A DNA stretch of 29,370 nucleotides from NCBI GenBank assembly GCA_037441765.1, contig JBBIRM010000020.1, positions 1 through 29,370 of the forward strand, in the 5' to 3' direction. The DNA is from JBBIRM01 sp037441765. Lineage in GTDB: Bacteria > Desulfobacterota > BSN033 > UBA1163. Shown here piece by piece: positions 1 to 7,527 of the stretch (its first letter is position 1; every line of letters starts with the position of its first letter). Made by a program: the position numbers and the translations under genes. The notes under the pieces are model-generated. The model worked only from the letters and a program-made list of their open reading frames with translations, made no database searches and was not told where the DNA came from.

Positions 1-71
1 TCCCCCATTTCCACGATTTCACCATTGTGGCCCCCTATTATTACGGAATTTCTGATCTCTCAAAAAAAGAC

Positions 72-100
72 TTGACTTTTAAAAAGGCCTTCCACATAAT
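72..100 (+). promoter_or_regulatory. Sigma-70-type promoter of the cold-shock gene
   Basis: TTGACT (72-77) and CATAAT (95-100) are separated by 17 bases, close to the sigma-70 consensus. Transcription would start near 107, giving a leader of about 140 bases before the csp start codon. The box pattern is seen; activity is inferred. Confidence 0.7.
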
Positions 101-130
101 TAATTCATTGTAAGTTGTAAGGAGTTGTTT

Positions 131-241
131 TTGTTTGGAATAAAGAAGGCCGCCACAGTCCGATGTAAAACGAAGGTGGCCTTTTTTATTTGGACCAAAG
201 GCTATTACAACTTACGCAAGTTAATGAATGAAAGGAGGTGA
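131..241 (+). CDS. Possible 36-codon leader peptide ahead of csp
   Basis: An open frame starts with TTG at 131, six bases after an AAGGAG motif (119-124), and runs through the terminator-like hairpin. Its TGA (239-241) overlaps the end of the csp Shine-Dalgarno sequence. The predicted peptide is rich in lysine and arginine. Translation would disrupt the hairpin and the 205-215 arm, so it could couple to csp expression. A frame of this length can arise by chance and no homolog is known to me. Confidence 0.2.
   Translation: MFGIKKAATVRCKTKVAFFIWTKGYYNLRKLMNERR
143..187 (+). terminator. Terminator-like hairpin inside the csp leader (possible attenuator)
   Basis: GCCAC (152-156) pairs with GTGGC (176-180). 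Below a two-base bulge (CC, 150-151) the stem continues with AAGAAGG (143-149) against the C and T-run at 181-187. A G/C stem followed by six T resembles an intrinsic terminator, but it lies upstream of the csp start and inside the same leader. It could attenuate csp or release a short RNA of about 80 bases. The 19-base loop makes it weaker than the csp terminator at 482-507. Confidence 0.45.
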
Positions 242-246
242 GTTGT

Positions 247-450
247 ATGGTCAGAGGTCGTGTGAAATGGTTTAATGACAAGAAAGGCTATGGGTTTATT
301 TCGAGAGAGAACGAGAGTGATATCTTCGTCCATTTCTCCGCCATCAAAAAAGAGGGTTTTAAAACCCTTAACGAAGGCGACGAAGTTGAGTTCGAAATCT
401 CAAACGGGCCCAAAGGATTGCAGGCAACCAATGTCACCATCTTAAGGTAA
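247..450 (+). CDS. csp: Cold-shock domain protein (CspA family)
   Basis: A 67-residue single-domain cold-shock protein, the usual family length. It has the RNP1-type motif KGYGFI (residues 13-18) and the RNP2-type motif IFVHF (26-30), with aromatic residues W8, F9, Y15, F17, F27, H29 and F30 forming the nucleic-acid face. Such proteins bind single-stranded RNA or DNA as chaperones in the cytoplasm. The ATG at 247 is preferred over the GTG at 238, because the GTG lies inside the strong AAAGGAGGTG Shine-Dalgarno sequence (231-240). The gene is monocistronic, with its own promoter at 72-100, a structured leader and a strong terminator. Whether it is cold-induced cannot be read from the sequence. 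Confidence 0.96.
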   Translation: MVRGRVKWFNDKKGYGFISRENESDIFVHFSAIKKEGFKTLNEGDEVEFEISNGPKGLQATNVTILR

Positions 451-477
451 ACCCAAATTGGTTGAAGATTGATTCAA

Positions 478-508
478 AAGACCCCAGGTTAAAAACTGGG
501 GTTTTTTC
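478..508 (+). terminator. Intrinsic terminator of the cold-shock gene
   Basis: CCCCAG (482-487) pairs with CTGGGG (496-501) around an 8-base loop and is followed by TTTTTT (502-507). A-rich sequence before the stem extends the pairing. Confidence 0.92.
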
Positions 509-574
509 TTCTCCATCTTGGGAATTTTAATCAAATTCCAATTATCCATTAAAACATTTTTGGGAGATTAAACA

Positions 575-1117
575 GTGGCAGAGATTAAATCCACCCTGGA
601 ATTAGCCCTCGAGAGAACAAAGAAGATTATTATCTCCGATGAAGAAAGAAAGGAGATCAAGCAAAAAGAAATCCTCGAAAAAGTTTCAAGCCTCTCCCAC
701 CGCTATCGAGAAGGAACCTCCCCTCTCCATGAGATATTGAAGGAGATCGAAAAAATGGATGAGAAGATAAGGCCCTGGGTCGTGGACACTCTTCTCACCC
801 AGTGGATTAAGGCCCTCTCATTGACCCCTGAAGGAGAAAGACTTATTAAAGGTATCGAATCTCTCAAACGTCGAGGCCTCGAGAAGATGAAAGAGAGATT
901 CGATGACCTTCTTTATCATTATCAAGAAGCAAGGGAAGAGATGAAAAAGAGGGTGAAGGTTCAACTGATGGAGATTCTAAAGAAAGAGCATATCTCTGGG
1001 AGCGCAGTAGATCCTAAAGTCGAAGGGAACGAAATCTATAAAGAAGAAAGTGAGAGATTGGATCAAACCTATATGGGAAAATTGGAAGAACTCAAAAAAG
1101 AATTAAGAACCCTATAA
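575..1117 (+). CDS. Conserved helical protein of unknown function
   Basis: A 180-residue, highly charged and almost wholly helical protein with no signal peptide, membrane segment or catalytic motif. Two coiled-coil-like stretches, around residues 85-130 and 150-178, are rich in E, K and R with leucine spacing. The start MAEIKSTLELALERTK resembles proteins common in Desulfobacterota that carry only a DUF name (perhaps DUF6657, recalled and not checked). The GTG at 575 is preceded by GGAG (562-565). It lies after the csp terminator and faces the MBL hydrolase on the other strand with a 31-base gap. No function is proposed. Confidence 0.8.
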   Translation: MAEIKSTLELALERTKKIIISDEERKEIKQKEILEKVSSLSHRYREGTSPLHEILKEIEKMDEKIRPWVVDTLLTQWIKALSLTPEGERLIKGIESLKRRGLEKMKERFDDLLYHYQEAREEMKKRVKVQLMEILKKEHISGSAVDPKVEGNEIYKEESERLDQTYMGKLEELKKELRTL

Positions 1118-1148
1118 CGAAGCTGAGCCCGCAAAGGTCTTTATAGGT

Positions 1149-1814
1149 CTATAAATAGATATAAAAATTCTGACGGATGAACTCAAAATTCTGAAGGACC
1201 ATCTCTTTTCCCATAAGGACCTCTCCATGCCCTGGCAGTAAGAGTTCAATATCCAGTTGAGAAAGCCTTTCAATGCTCTCCATTAAGAGTTTGGAATCTC
1301 CTTCAAGAAAATCGGTTCTCCCGATTCCTCCATAAAATAGGACGTCTCCAGTAAAGAGGGCCTTTTGGTCCGGCCAATAGACAGAAAGAGAGCCTGGAGA
1401 ATGGCCAGGGGTATTATAAATTTTAAAAATCTTTTCTCCTAAAAAGAGATCTCCTTCTTTCAGGTAGAAGTCGATGCGAAAGTTTGGAATTGGTTGACCC
1501 ATCATCTCAAAGAGGTACTTTCCGCTCTCCAATAAGTACCGCTCCTCTTGCTGTGCCATTGCCATCCTGACAGGTTTATCTAAAAAGAATTCGAGGCCCT
1601 CCATATGGTCGGGATGAGAGTGGGTCAGTAAGATTAAATGGATTTCTTCTTGGGAAATCCCATCTCTTTCCATTTGGCGAAAAAGATTGGGGATGTGCCT
1701 TGAATGGCCTGGATCTATAAGAAGAGTGACCTGACCACGAATCAAATAGGTATTACAATTGTTTTCATAAGGATTCTGCCATAAGTAAGCATAGAGGTCT
1801 TTTCCAATTTTCAT
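1149..1814 (-). CDS. Metallo-beta-lactamase-fold hydrolase (glyoxalase II-like)
   Basis: A 221-residue single-domain MBL-fold protein. The metal-binding set is complete: THSHPDH (H65, H67, D69, H70), PGHS (H138), TGD (D157) and PGHG (H196). Family members hydrolyse thioesters such as S-lactoylglutathione or act on related substrates; the exact substrate is not readable. It lacks the long C-terminal substrate domain of classical glyoxalase II, so a general hydroxyacylglutathione-hydrolase-like label is safer. No signal peptide, so cytoplasmic. It is transcribed divergently from pdxA and convergently with the helical protein gene. The ATG at 1814 has only a weak purine-rich AGGGAAAG upstream. 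Confidence 0.92.
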   Translation of the reverse strand: MKIGKDLYAYLWQNPYENNCNTYLIRGQVTLLIDPGHSRHIPNLFRQMERDGISQEEIHLILLTHSHPDHMEGLEFFLDKPVRMAMAQQEERYLLESGKYLFEMMGQPIPNFRIDFYLKEGDLFLGEKIFKIYNTPGHSPGSLSVYWPDQKALFTGDVLFYGGIGRTDFLEGDSKLLMESIERLSQLDIELLLPGHGEVLMGKEMVLQNFEFIRQNFYIYL

Positions 1815-1982
1815 TGCTTTCCCTAAAGATCAATCATTAGTAAAAAAGATTAAAATGAAAGGCTTTATTTTGCAACCATAGGGTTTATGTATCAAAAATA
1901 ACTATAGTATCCAATCTGGAAAAGGATTATAATAAATAAAAGTTTTTGTAAAAATTAAGAAAACCAAGTGAGAGTTTACTCT

Positions 1983-2987
1983 ATGGCACTTCCGAAGATT
2001 GGGATCACGATGGGAGATCCAACAGGCATCGGCCCAGAGATCATTATCAAACTTCTCTCGAGCAAAGAGGTCTTTCAAACCTGTTTACCAGTGGTCTTTG
2101 GCGATTCGGAAATCCTTAAAGAAACAATCAAAAGGTTAGGTATGGATACCTGTGTCGAGATCATAGAAGATATTCCTGAGGAAAGGATTCACTCTCAAAA
2201 GGTATTTCTCATCCCTGTAAGCAAACTTAAGGTTGACTCCATTCAATTTGGAAAGCCCACTAAAGAATGTGGGAAGGCAATGGTCGGATATATTGAGAAG
2301 GCTGTTCAATGGGTTCAAAGAGGCAGATTGGATGCCATCACTACATGCCCGATCAACAAGAGGGCAATCAATGAGGCAGGATATCCATTCCCTGGACATA
2401 CAGAATTCCTCGCCCATCTGAGTGGAGTCTCAAGGGTTGCAATGATGTTTGTTGGATCGAAATGGAAAGTTGTCCTTGTAACTACTCATCTCCCTCTTAA
2501 GGAGGTTTCGAAAAGGATTAAATCAAACCTCATCCTCAATATCATTCAGATTACTGAAGAAGGATTAAGAAAATATTTTGGCCTTTCACAACCAAACATT
2601 GCAGTCCTTGGCCTAAATCCCCATTGTGGAGAGGAGGGGCTTTTGGGAGATGAAGAGGAGAAAGAGATCCTTCCAGCCATTATAGAGGCCAAATCAATGG
2701 GAATAAAAGTTGAAGGTCCTTTCCCAGCCGATTCTTTCTTCAACCTTTCAGGCCAATCCTTTTTTGACGCGATTATCTCCATGTATCACGACCAGGGGTT
2801 AATTCCAGTGAAAATGGTGGATTTCAGAGAGGCAGTTAATTTCACCTTGGGCCGGCCTTTTAATCGAACATCGGGTGGACACGGGACAGCCTACGAAATT
2901 GCAGGAAAAGGGGTGGCCGATCATACCAATCTTCTAAGAGCAGTAGTTTTGGCTTCTAACTTATCAAAAACAAAGAGAGATTTTTAA
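1983..2987 (+). CDS. pdxA: 4-hydroxythreonine-4-phosphate dehydrogenase
   Basis: PdxA oxidises 4-phosphohydroxy-L-threonine with NAD(P)+ in the DXP-dependent route to pyridoxal phosphate. The 334-residue frame has the family start PKIGITMGDPTGIGPE, the substrate pair H139-T140 (PGHTEF), and three metal-binding histidines in TTHL (H169), NPH (H214) and MYHDQG (H269). The C-terminal HGTAYEIAGKGVADHTNL is also typical. The ATG at 1983 fits the family start; an in-frame GTG at 1968 would add five residues, and neither has a clear Shine-Dalgarno. A TATAAT at 1928-1933 may be the -10 box, but no good -35 is visible. No other pdx gene is present here. Confidence 0.95.
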   Translation: MALPKIGITMGDPTGIGPEIIIKLLSSKEVFQTCLPVVFGDSEILKETIKRLGMDTCVEIIEDIPEERIHSQKVFLIPVSKLKVDSIQFGKPTKECGKAMVGYIEKAVQWVQRGRLDAITTCPINKRAINEAGYPFPGHTEFLAHLSGVSRVAMMFVGSKWKVVLVTTHLPLKEVSKRIKSNLILNIIQITEEGLRKYFGLSQPNIAVLGLNPHCGEEGLLGDEEEKEILPAIIEAKSMGIKVEGPFPADSFFNLSGQSFFDAIISMYHDQGLIPVKMVDFREAVNFTLGRPFNRTSGGHGTAYEIAGKGVADHTNLLRAVVLASNLSKTKRDF

Positions 2988-3010
2988 TTTTCAAATTATA
3001 TAAAAAGATG

Positions 3011-3039
3011 TTGACAAAAAAACTATTTTGGGCTAAAAG
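3011..3039 (+). promoter_or_regulatory. Promoter of the thiolase-ech-etfBA operon
   Basis: A perfect TTGACA (3011-3016) is followed after 17 bases by TAAAAG (3034-3039). The start near 3046 would give a leader of about 57 bases. The -35 is strong, the -10 only fair. Confidence 0.55.
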
Positions 3040-3102
3040 ACTTACTTGTGAAAAATATCTTTTGATTTATTAATGGGGGTTTAAATAAATGGAGAGAAGA
3101 CA

Positions 3103-4383
3103 ATGAGAGATGTTGTTATTGTAAGTGGAGTAAGAACTGCAATAGGAAGTTTTGGAGGATCTCTTAAAGATGTTCCAGCAGTAAAATTGGGAGCAACAGT
3201 CATAAAAGAGGCTCTTCGGAAAGTTGGAATCAAACCCATCGTAACTGAAGAGGTTTTAGATTTGGGTCCAAATCTCTTTAAAGGAATAGGATTGACAGAT
3301 TTGGAGAAGGCCCACAGCCATTGGGATGGATCAAAATTAGAGGTTCAGGTAGATGAAGTGATCATGGGAAATGTTCTTCAGGCTGGTCAAGGCCAGAATC
3401 CTGCCCGACAGGCGATGATCTATGCTGGAATCCCAAAAGAGACCAATTCATTTACTGTTAACAAGGTCTGTGCATCAGGAATGAAAGCGATTGCATTGGG
3501 TGTCCAGGCAATTCAATTGGGGGAGGCAGAGGTGGTGATTGCTGGAGGAATGGAGAACATGAGCCAGGTGCCCTACGCCTTTCCCCAGGGACGGTGGGGA
3601 GCCAGGATGTTCAATCAAGAGATGGTTGATCTGATGGTCTTCGATGGCCTCTTTGAAATCTTTTATGGATATCACATGGGGATGACAGCGGAGAACATCG
3701 CTGAAAAGTTTGGAATTTCGAGAAAGGAGCAGGACGAACTTGGACTTTTAAGCCACCAGAGGGCAAGAGCTGCTATCCAGAAAGGTCTATTTAAAGAAGA
3801 GATCGTCCCAGTGGTCATTCCTCAAAAGAAAGGGGAACCGATTATTTTTGATACCGACGAAAGACCCATGGATACCTCTTTGGAGAAAATGTCCAAACTT
3901 CCTCCGGTCTTTAAAACAGGAGGAACCGTCACAGCAGGAAATGCCTCTGGAATTAACGATGCAGCGGCTGCGGTTCTTCTTATGTCTAAAGAGAAGGCAA
4001 AAGAGTTGAACCTTGAGCCAATGGGAATCATTCGCTCCTATGCTTCTGGTGGAGTTGACCCGGCCTATATGGGTCTTGGTCCCATTCCAGCAGTGAGAAA
4101 GGCGTTAAAGAAAGCAGGGGTTTCCCTCAAGGAGATCGGCCTCATTGAACTGAATGAGGCCTTTGCTTCCCAAGCCATTGCCTGCATCCGGGAACTCGAA
4201 TTCGATATGGAAAAGACCAATATAAATGGAAGCGGCATCTCATTGGGCCACCCAATTGGATGTACAGGGGCAAGGTTGATCGTAACCCTGCTTTATGAGA
4301 TGGAAAGAAGAAAGGTCAATTTAGGCCTTGCTACCCTCTGTATTGGAGGTGGTCAAGGAATGGCAATGGTTATAGAAAGATGA
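3103..4383 (+). CDS. Acetyl-CoA acyltransferase (thiolase) with an N-terminal insertion
   Basis: Thiolases cleave 3-ketoacyl-CoA with CoA or condense two acetyl-CoA. The nucleophilic cysteine is in VNKVCASGM (C123), followed by NEAFASQA, GHPIGCTG (H383) and CIGGGQG (C413), so the active site is complete. The protein has 426 residues against about 390 usually. The excess is an insertion at about residues 44-80 (PIVTEEVLDLGPNL onward to GSKLEVQ), which moves the cysteine from about 89 to 123. The ATG at 3103 has GGAG at 3090-3093. First gene of an operon with enoyl-CoA hydratase and etfBA, which suggests fatty or aromatic acyl-CoA degradation, although butyrate synthesis cannot be excluded. Confidence 0.95.
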   Translation: MRDVVIVSGVRTAIGSFGGSLKDVPAVKLGATVIKEALRKVGIKPIVTEEVLDLGPNLFKGIGLTDLEKAHSHWDGSKLEVQVDEVIMGNVLQAGQGQNPARQAMIYAGIPKETNSFTVNKVCASGMKAIALGVQAIQLGEAEVVIAGGMENMSQVPYAFPQGRWGARMFNQEMVDLMVFDGLFEIFYGYHMGMTAENIAEKFGISRKEQDELGLLSHQRARAAIQKGLFKEEIVPVVIPQKKGEPIIFDTDERPMDTSLEKMSKLPPVFKTGGTVTAGNASGINDAAAAVLLMSKEKAKELNLEPMGIIRSYASGGVDPAYMGLGPIPAVRKALKKAGVSLKEIGLIELNEAFASQAIACIRELEFDMEKTNINGSGISLGHPIGCTGARLIVTLLYEMERRKVNLGLATLCIGGGQGMAMVIER

Positions 4384-4439
4384 ATTATTAACTTTAAATT
4401 GATAAGGAAGCGGAACATAGAAAAGAGAAATGGAGAAGA

Positions 4440-5225
4440 ATGATGGAATATAAAAATATTTTGCTTTCGTTTGAGGGGGAGATTGGAATCCTAACAATTA
4501 ACCGGCCCAAAGCCCTCAATGCCCTAAACATCGAGACACTTAAGGAAATCCAGATGGGAATTCAAGAAGTTAAAGATCACTCTGAGATTAAGGTTCTCAT
4601 CTTAACAGGAGGTGGGGAGAAGGCTTTTGTTGCAGGTGCAGATATTATGGAGATGAAGGATATGACCTCCATTGAGGCCTTGAACTTTTCAAAATTGGGT
4701 CATTTTACCCTGAAAATGATTCAGGATCTCGATCGACCAGTCATTGCTGCGGTCAATGGGTTTGCCTTAGGAGGGGGAACGGAGATCGCCCTGGCCTGTG
4801 ATTTTATTTATGCCTCAGAAAATGCAAGGTTTGGGCTTCCTGAGGTCACCCTCGGTATCTTTCCAGGATTTGGAGGGACACAGAGGCTTCCCCGTTTAAT
4901 AGGAAAAGGAAAAGCAAAAGAGTTAATTCTTACAGGAAAGATGATCACTGCTCAAGAGGCTTTTCAGATGGGAATTGTCAATAAAGTTGTCCCCCATGCC
5001 TCCTTGATGGAAGAGACCAAGAAGGTTGCTCACCAAATTGCTGCCAATGGGGCAGTGGGGGTGAGATTAGCGAAGATGGTCGTGGATGCAGGATTTAATA
5101 TGGACCTGACAGAAGCCTGTTCCCTCGAATCATATGCCTTCAGTCTCGGTTTTACCACTGAAGACCAGAAGGAGGGGATGACCGCATTTATTGAAAAAAG
5201 AAAACCCAATTTTAAGGGGAGATGA
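4440..5225 (+). CDS. Enoyl-CoA hydratase (crotonase family)
   Basis: Crotonases of this type add water to trans-2-enoyl-CoA. The 261-residue frame has the oxyanion-hole motif FVAGADIMEM (64-72), the GFALGGGTEIALACD segment with catalytic E115, and LPEVTLG with catalytic E135, followed by FPGFGGTQRLPR. Both glutamates of true hydratases are present, which favours hydratase over isomerase or decarboxylase members. The start is one of two adjacent ATGs (4440, 4443), with GGAG at 4432-4435. It lies 56 bases after the thiolase, and its stop is 10 bases before the etfB start. Confidence 0.94.
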   Translation: MMEYKNILLSFEGEIGILTINRPKALNALNIETLKEIQMGIQEVKDHSEIKVLILTGGGEKAFVAGADIMEMKDMTSIEALNFSKLGHFTLKMIQDLDRPVIAAVNGFALGGGTEIALACDFIYASENARFGLPEVTLGIFPGFGGTQRLPRLIGKGKAKELILTGKMITAQEAFQMGIVNKVVPHASLMEETKKVAHQIAANGAVGVRLAKMVVDAGFNMDLTEACSLESYAFSLGFTTEDQKEGMTAFIEKRKPNFKGR

Positions 5226-5235
5226 GGAGGAAAAA

Positions 5236-6033
5236 GTGAAGATCGTTGTATGTATTAAACAGGTTCCAGATACCACCGATGTAAAGATTGACCCAAAAAC
5301 CAACACCTTAATTCGCGAGGGTGTGGCAAGCATTTGCAACCCATTCGATGAGTATGCGATCGAAGAGGCATTGCTCATCAGGGAAAAGCATGGAGGGGAG
5401 GTCCATGTGATCACCATGGGGCCGCCCCAAGCTGTGGAAGTGCTAAAAAATGCGCTCGCAGTGGGTGCAGATAAGGTCTACCTGATCTCTGACAAAGCCT
5501 TTGCAGGGGCAGATACTCTGGCCACCGCTTATACCTTATCGAAAACGATTCAGACCATTGGCCAAGTGGATCTGGTTATATGTGGGAAACAGGCCATTGA
5601 CGGAGATACCGCACAGGTGGGGCCAGGCATTGCCACACGTCTTGGGATCCCCCAGCTGACCTATGTCTCGAAGATCAGGGAGATTAATCTCGAAAAGAAA
5701 AAGATCATTGTAGAAAGACTCCTTGAACATGGAAGGGAGGTAGTTGAATCCTCACTTCCTGCACTTTTGACCGTTGTGAAAGATATTAACGAACCAAGGC
5801 TTCCCTCTCTTTTAGGAATCAAGAAGGCGGCCAAGGCACAGATTCCCACCTTAACTGCCAAAGATATTGGCGCGGATGAGAATCGGATTGGTTTAAAAGG
5901 ATCTCCCACCTGGGTGGTTAGGGTCTTTTCGCCTGAACCGAGGGGAGGCGGAGGTGAGATATTGAAAGGAGACTTGAGCGAAGTCGTCCCACAACTGGTT
6001 AATAAGTTGATGGATACAAAATTTATAAAATAA
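5236..6033 (+). CDS. etfB: Electron transfer flavoprotein beta subunit
   Basis: EtfB is the smaller subunit of the FAD/AMP- or FAD/FAD-binding carrier that exchanges electrons with acyl-CoA dehydrogenases. The start MKIVVCIKQVPDT and the signature GKQAIDGDTAQVGPGIA are typical of the subunit. The GTG at 5236 is chosen because GAGGAGG (5223-5229) sits at the right distance. An earlier in-frame TTG at 5191 would overlap the hydratase gene and add an unrelated tail. The 265-residue length is normal. No acyl-CoA dehydrogenase is in view, so the partner enzyme lies elsewhere. Confidence 0.95.
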   Translation: MKIVVCIKQVPDTTDVKIDPKTNTLIREGVASICNPFDEYAIEEALLIREKHGGEVHVITMGPPQAVEVLKNALAVGADKVYLISDKAFAGADTLATAYTLSKTIQTIGQVDLVICGKQAIDGDTAQVGPGIATRLGIPQLTYVSKIREINLEKKKIIVERLLEHGREVVESSLPALLTVVKDINEPRLPSLLGIKKAAKAQIPTLTAKDIGADENRIGLKGSPTWVVRVFSPEPRGGGGEILKGDLSEVVPQLVNKLMDTKFIK

Positions 6034-6071
6034 AAACTTTTTGCTTGGCGTAAAGGATAGAGGAGGAGCAG

Positions 6072-7277
6072 ATGGCCAGATTATTAATTGATAAGGATAC
6101 CTGTACAGGATGTGAGGCATGCATCCCATCATGCCCATTTAATGCGTTGAGTATGAAAGAAGGGGTTGCGGTGGTTGACGAGAAGTGCACCTTCTGCGGG
6201 GCCTGTGTGGATGTCTGTCCAGTCTCAGCGATTACCTTAGAAAAGGAGGAGAAGGCCGTTACCATCGACCTTAGTGCATACAAAGATGTATGGATATTTA
6301 TCGAGCATGAATTTGGCAAAGTATCAAGTGTCTCATTTGAACTTCTTGGAGAAGGAAGAAAACTTGCAGATGCCCTGGGCTGTAAATTATGCGGTATGCT
6401 TTTTGGGGATAAGGACTCTGTGGATCAATATGCAAAGGAGGCGATTGCCTATGGGGCAGAGAAGGTCTATATTATGGAAAGCCCTCTTCTTAAAGAGTAT
6501 CGAACCGATCCCTATGCCAAGGCGGCTGTAGATCTTATTCGAAAATATAAACCTGAGATCGTCCTCTTTGGTGCAACCACTCAGGGTCGTGATTTCGCTG
6601 GAACAGTTGCTACAACCCTTGAGGCAGGATTGACCGCTGATTGCACGGGTTTAGACATTGACCCAGAGACAAAGTATCTTAGACAGACCCGGCCTGCCTT
6701 CGGCGGAAATATCATGGCCACAATCCTTGATTATCCAAATTATCGGCCACAGATGGCTACTGTTCGACCCAAGGTCTTTCCTATGCCTCCGAGAGATGAC
6801 TCGAGAAAAGGGGAGATTATAAGGGAAGTCCTTCAGATGACAGAAGATCAGGTGAGGACGAAGATATTAGAGTTTATCAAAGGGACAGAGACAGTCAATC
6901 TTGTGGATGCAGAGATCATCGTTTCAGGTGGACGAGGTGTTGGAGGACCAGAGGGTTTTAAACCCATTCGGGAATTGGCAGAGGTATTGGGTGCAGCGGT
7001 TGGGGCTTCCCGCGCTGCTGTTGATTCAGGCTGGATTCCCTATGAACATCAGGTCGGACAGACAGGCCGAACGGTTCGCCCAAAGATTTATATTGCCTGT
7101 GGTATCTCAGGCTCTATCCAGCATCAAGCAGGAATGAAGACATCCGAAATCATCGTGGCAATTAATAAAGACCCAGAAGCCCCCATTTTTAAGATAGCCA
7201 CTTATGGAGTAGTGGGGGACCTATTTACAGTTGTTCCCATGCTGACCCAGGAATTTAAGAAAAGATTAGGACGATAA
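6072..7277 (+). CDS. etfA: Electron transfer flavoprotein alpha subunit with N-terminal ferredoxin domain
   Basis: A 401-residue EtfA carrying a 2x[4Fe-4S] ferredoxin module. The first cluster motif uses C11, C14, C17 and C21 (CTGCEACIPSC) and the second C39, C42, C45 and C49 (CTFCGACVDVC). The rest is standard EtfA, ending in the FAD-binding region GGRGVGGPEGF, AAVDSGW, HQVGQTGRTV and IACGISGSIQH. Ferredoxin-fused EtfA is found in strict anaerobes and in some electron-bifurcating ETFs; whether this one bifurcates is not decided by the sequence. The ATG at 6072 follows AGGAGGAGC. Last gene of the operon. Confidence 0.95.
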   Translation: MARLLIDKDTCTGCEACIPSCPFNALSMKEGVAVVDEKCTFCGACVDVCPVSAITLEKEEKAVTIDLSAYKDVWIFIEHEFGKVSSVSFELLGEGRKLADALGCKLCGMLFGDKDSVDQYAKEAIAYGAEKVYIMESPLLKEYRTDPYAKAAVDLIRKYKPEIVLFGATTQGRDFAGTVATTLEAGLTADCTGLDIDPETKYLRQTRPAFGGNIMATILDYPNYRPQMATVRPKVFPMPPRDDSRKGEIIREVLQMTEDQVRTKILEFIKGTETVNLVDAEIIVSGGRGVGGPEGFKPIRELAEVLGAAVGASRAAVDSGWIPYEHQVGQTGRTVRPKIYIACGISGSIQHQAGMKTSEIIVAINKDPEAPIFKIATYGVVGDLFTVVPMLTQEFKKRLGR

Positions 7278-7288
7278 ACCCTATCCCT

Positions 7289-7333
7289 CAGGATATCAGG
7301 GAAATTCGAACTTAAAGAAACCCTGATATCCTG
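7289..7333. repeat. 13-bp perfect inverted repeat after etfA
   Basis: CAGGATATCAGGG (7289-7301) and its exact complement (7321-7333) are separated by 19 bases. It lies 12 bases after the etfA stop and could form a stable RNA hairpin ending the operon, but no T-run follows. A 12-base direct repeat, CCTATCCCTCAG, occurs at 7280-7291 and again at 7364-7375, overlapping the left arm. Confidence 0.75.
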
Positions 7334-7405
7334 TTACCATCCCCTTATAAGATTAAGTAATTTCCTATCCCTCAGTGAAGGATTAGCGACACCTTTATTT
7401 TCTTC

Positions 7406-7434
7406 TTGATTTTTCCTTTACCATTAATAATAAT
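7406..7434 (+). promoter_or_regulatory. Possible promoter of the DUF3426 gene
   Basis: TTGATT (7406-7411) and AATAAT (7429-7434) are 17 bases apart, about 90 bases before the start codon. The match is moderate in an A/T-rich gap of 250 bases. Confidence 0.3.
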
Positions 7435-7527
7435 GTCAGAAAATTGTTATAGATGTTTAAAATCAAATAACATCCTTCGAGAGCTTTCATTTTTCGATTT
7501 TAGGCTCGCCTTAATTAAGGAGGGGTT

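Larger units (their letters stand above)
107..247 (+). promoter_or_regulatory. Structured 5' leader of the cold-shock gene with two alternative pairings
   Basis: The segment 205-215 (TTACAACTTAC) is the exact reverse complement of 110-120, giving an 11-bp stem that closes most of the leader. Positions 206-215 can instead pair with 238-247 (GTGAGTTGTA) in a 10-bp stem with one G-U pair. That stem covers the end of the Shine-Dalgarno sequence and the A of the ATG. The two pairings exclude each other. A hairpin with a T-run (143-187) sits inside the first pairing. Long leaders that refold with temperature are known for cspA-type genes; that this one does so is inferred. Confidence 0.55.

Noticed and set aside
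1..75. Possible gene ends at the left edge: an open plus frame 1-75, and a minus-strand ATG at 25 with AGGGGG upstream
   Set aside because: Too short to recognise; the plus frame runs into the csp promoter, and the minus frame gives only nine codons before the edge.
1112..1146. Inverted CCTATAA/TTATAGG between converging genes as a terminator
   Set aside because: Only seven A/T-rich pairs with a 21-base loop and no T-run, so too weak to call.
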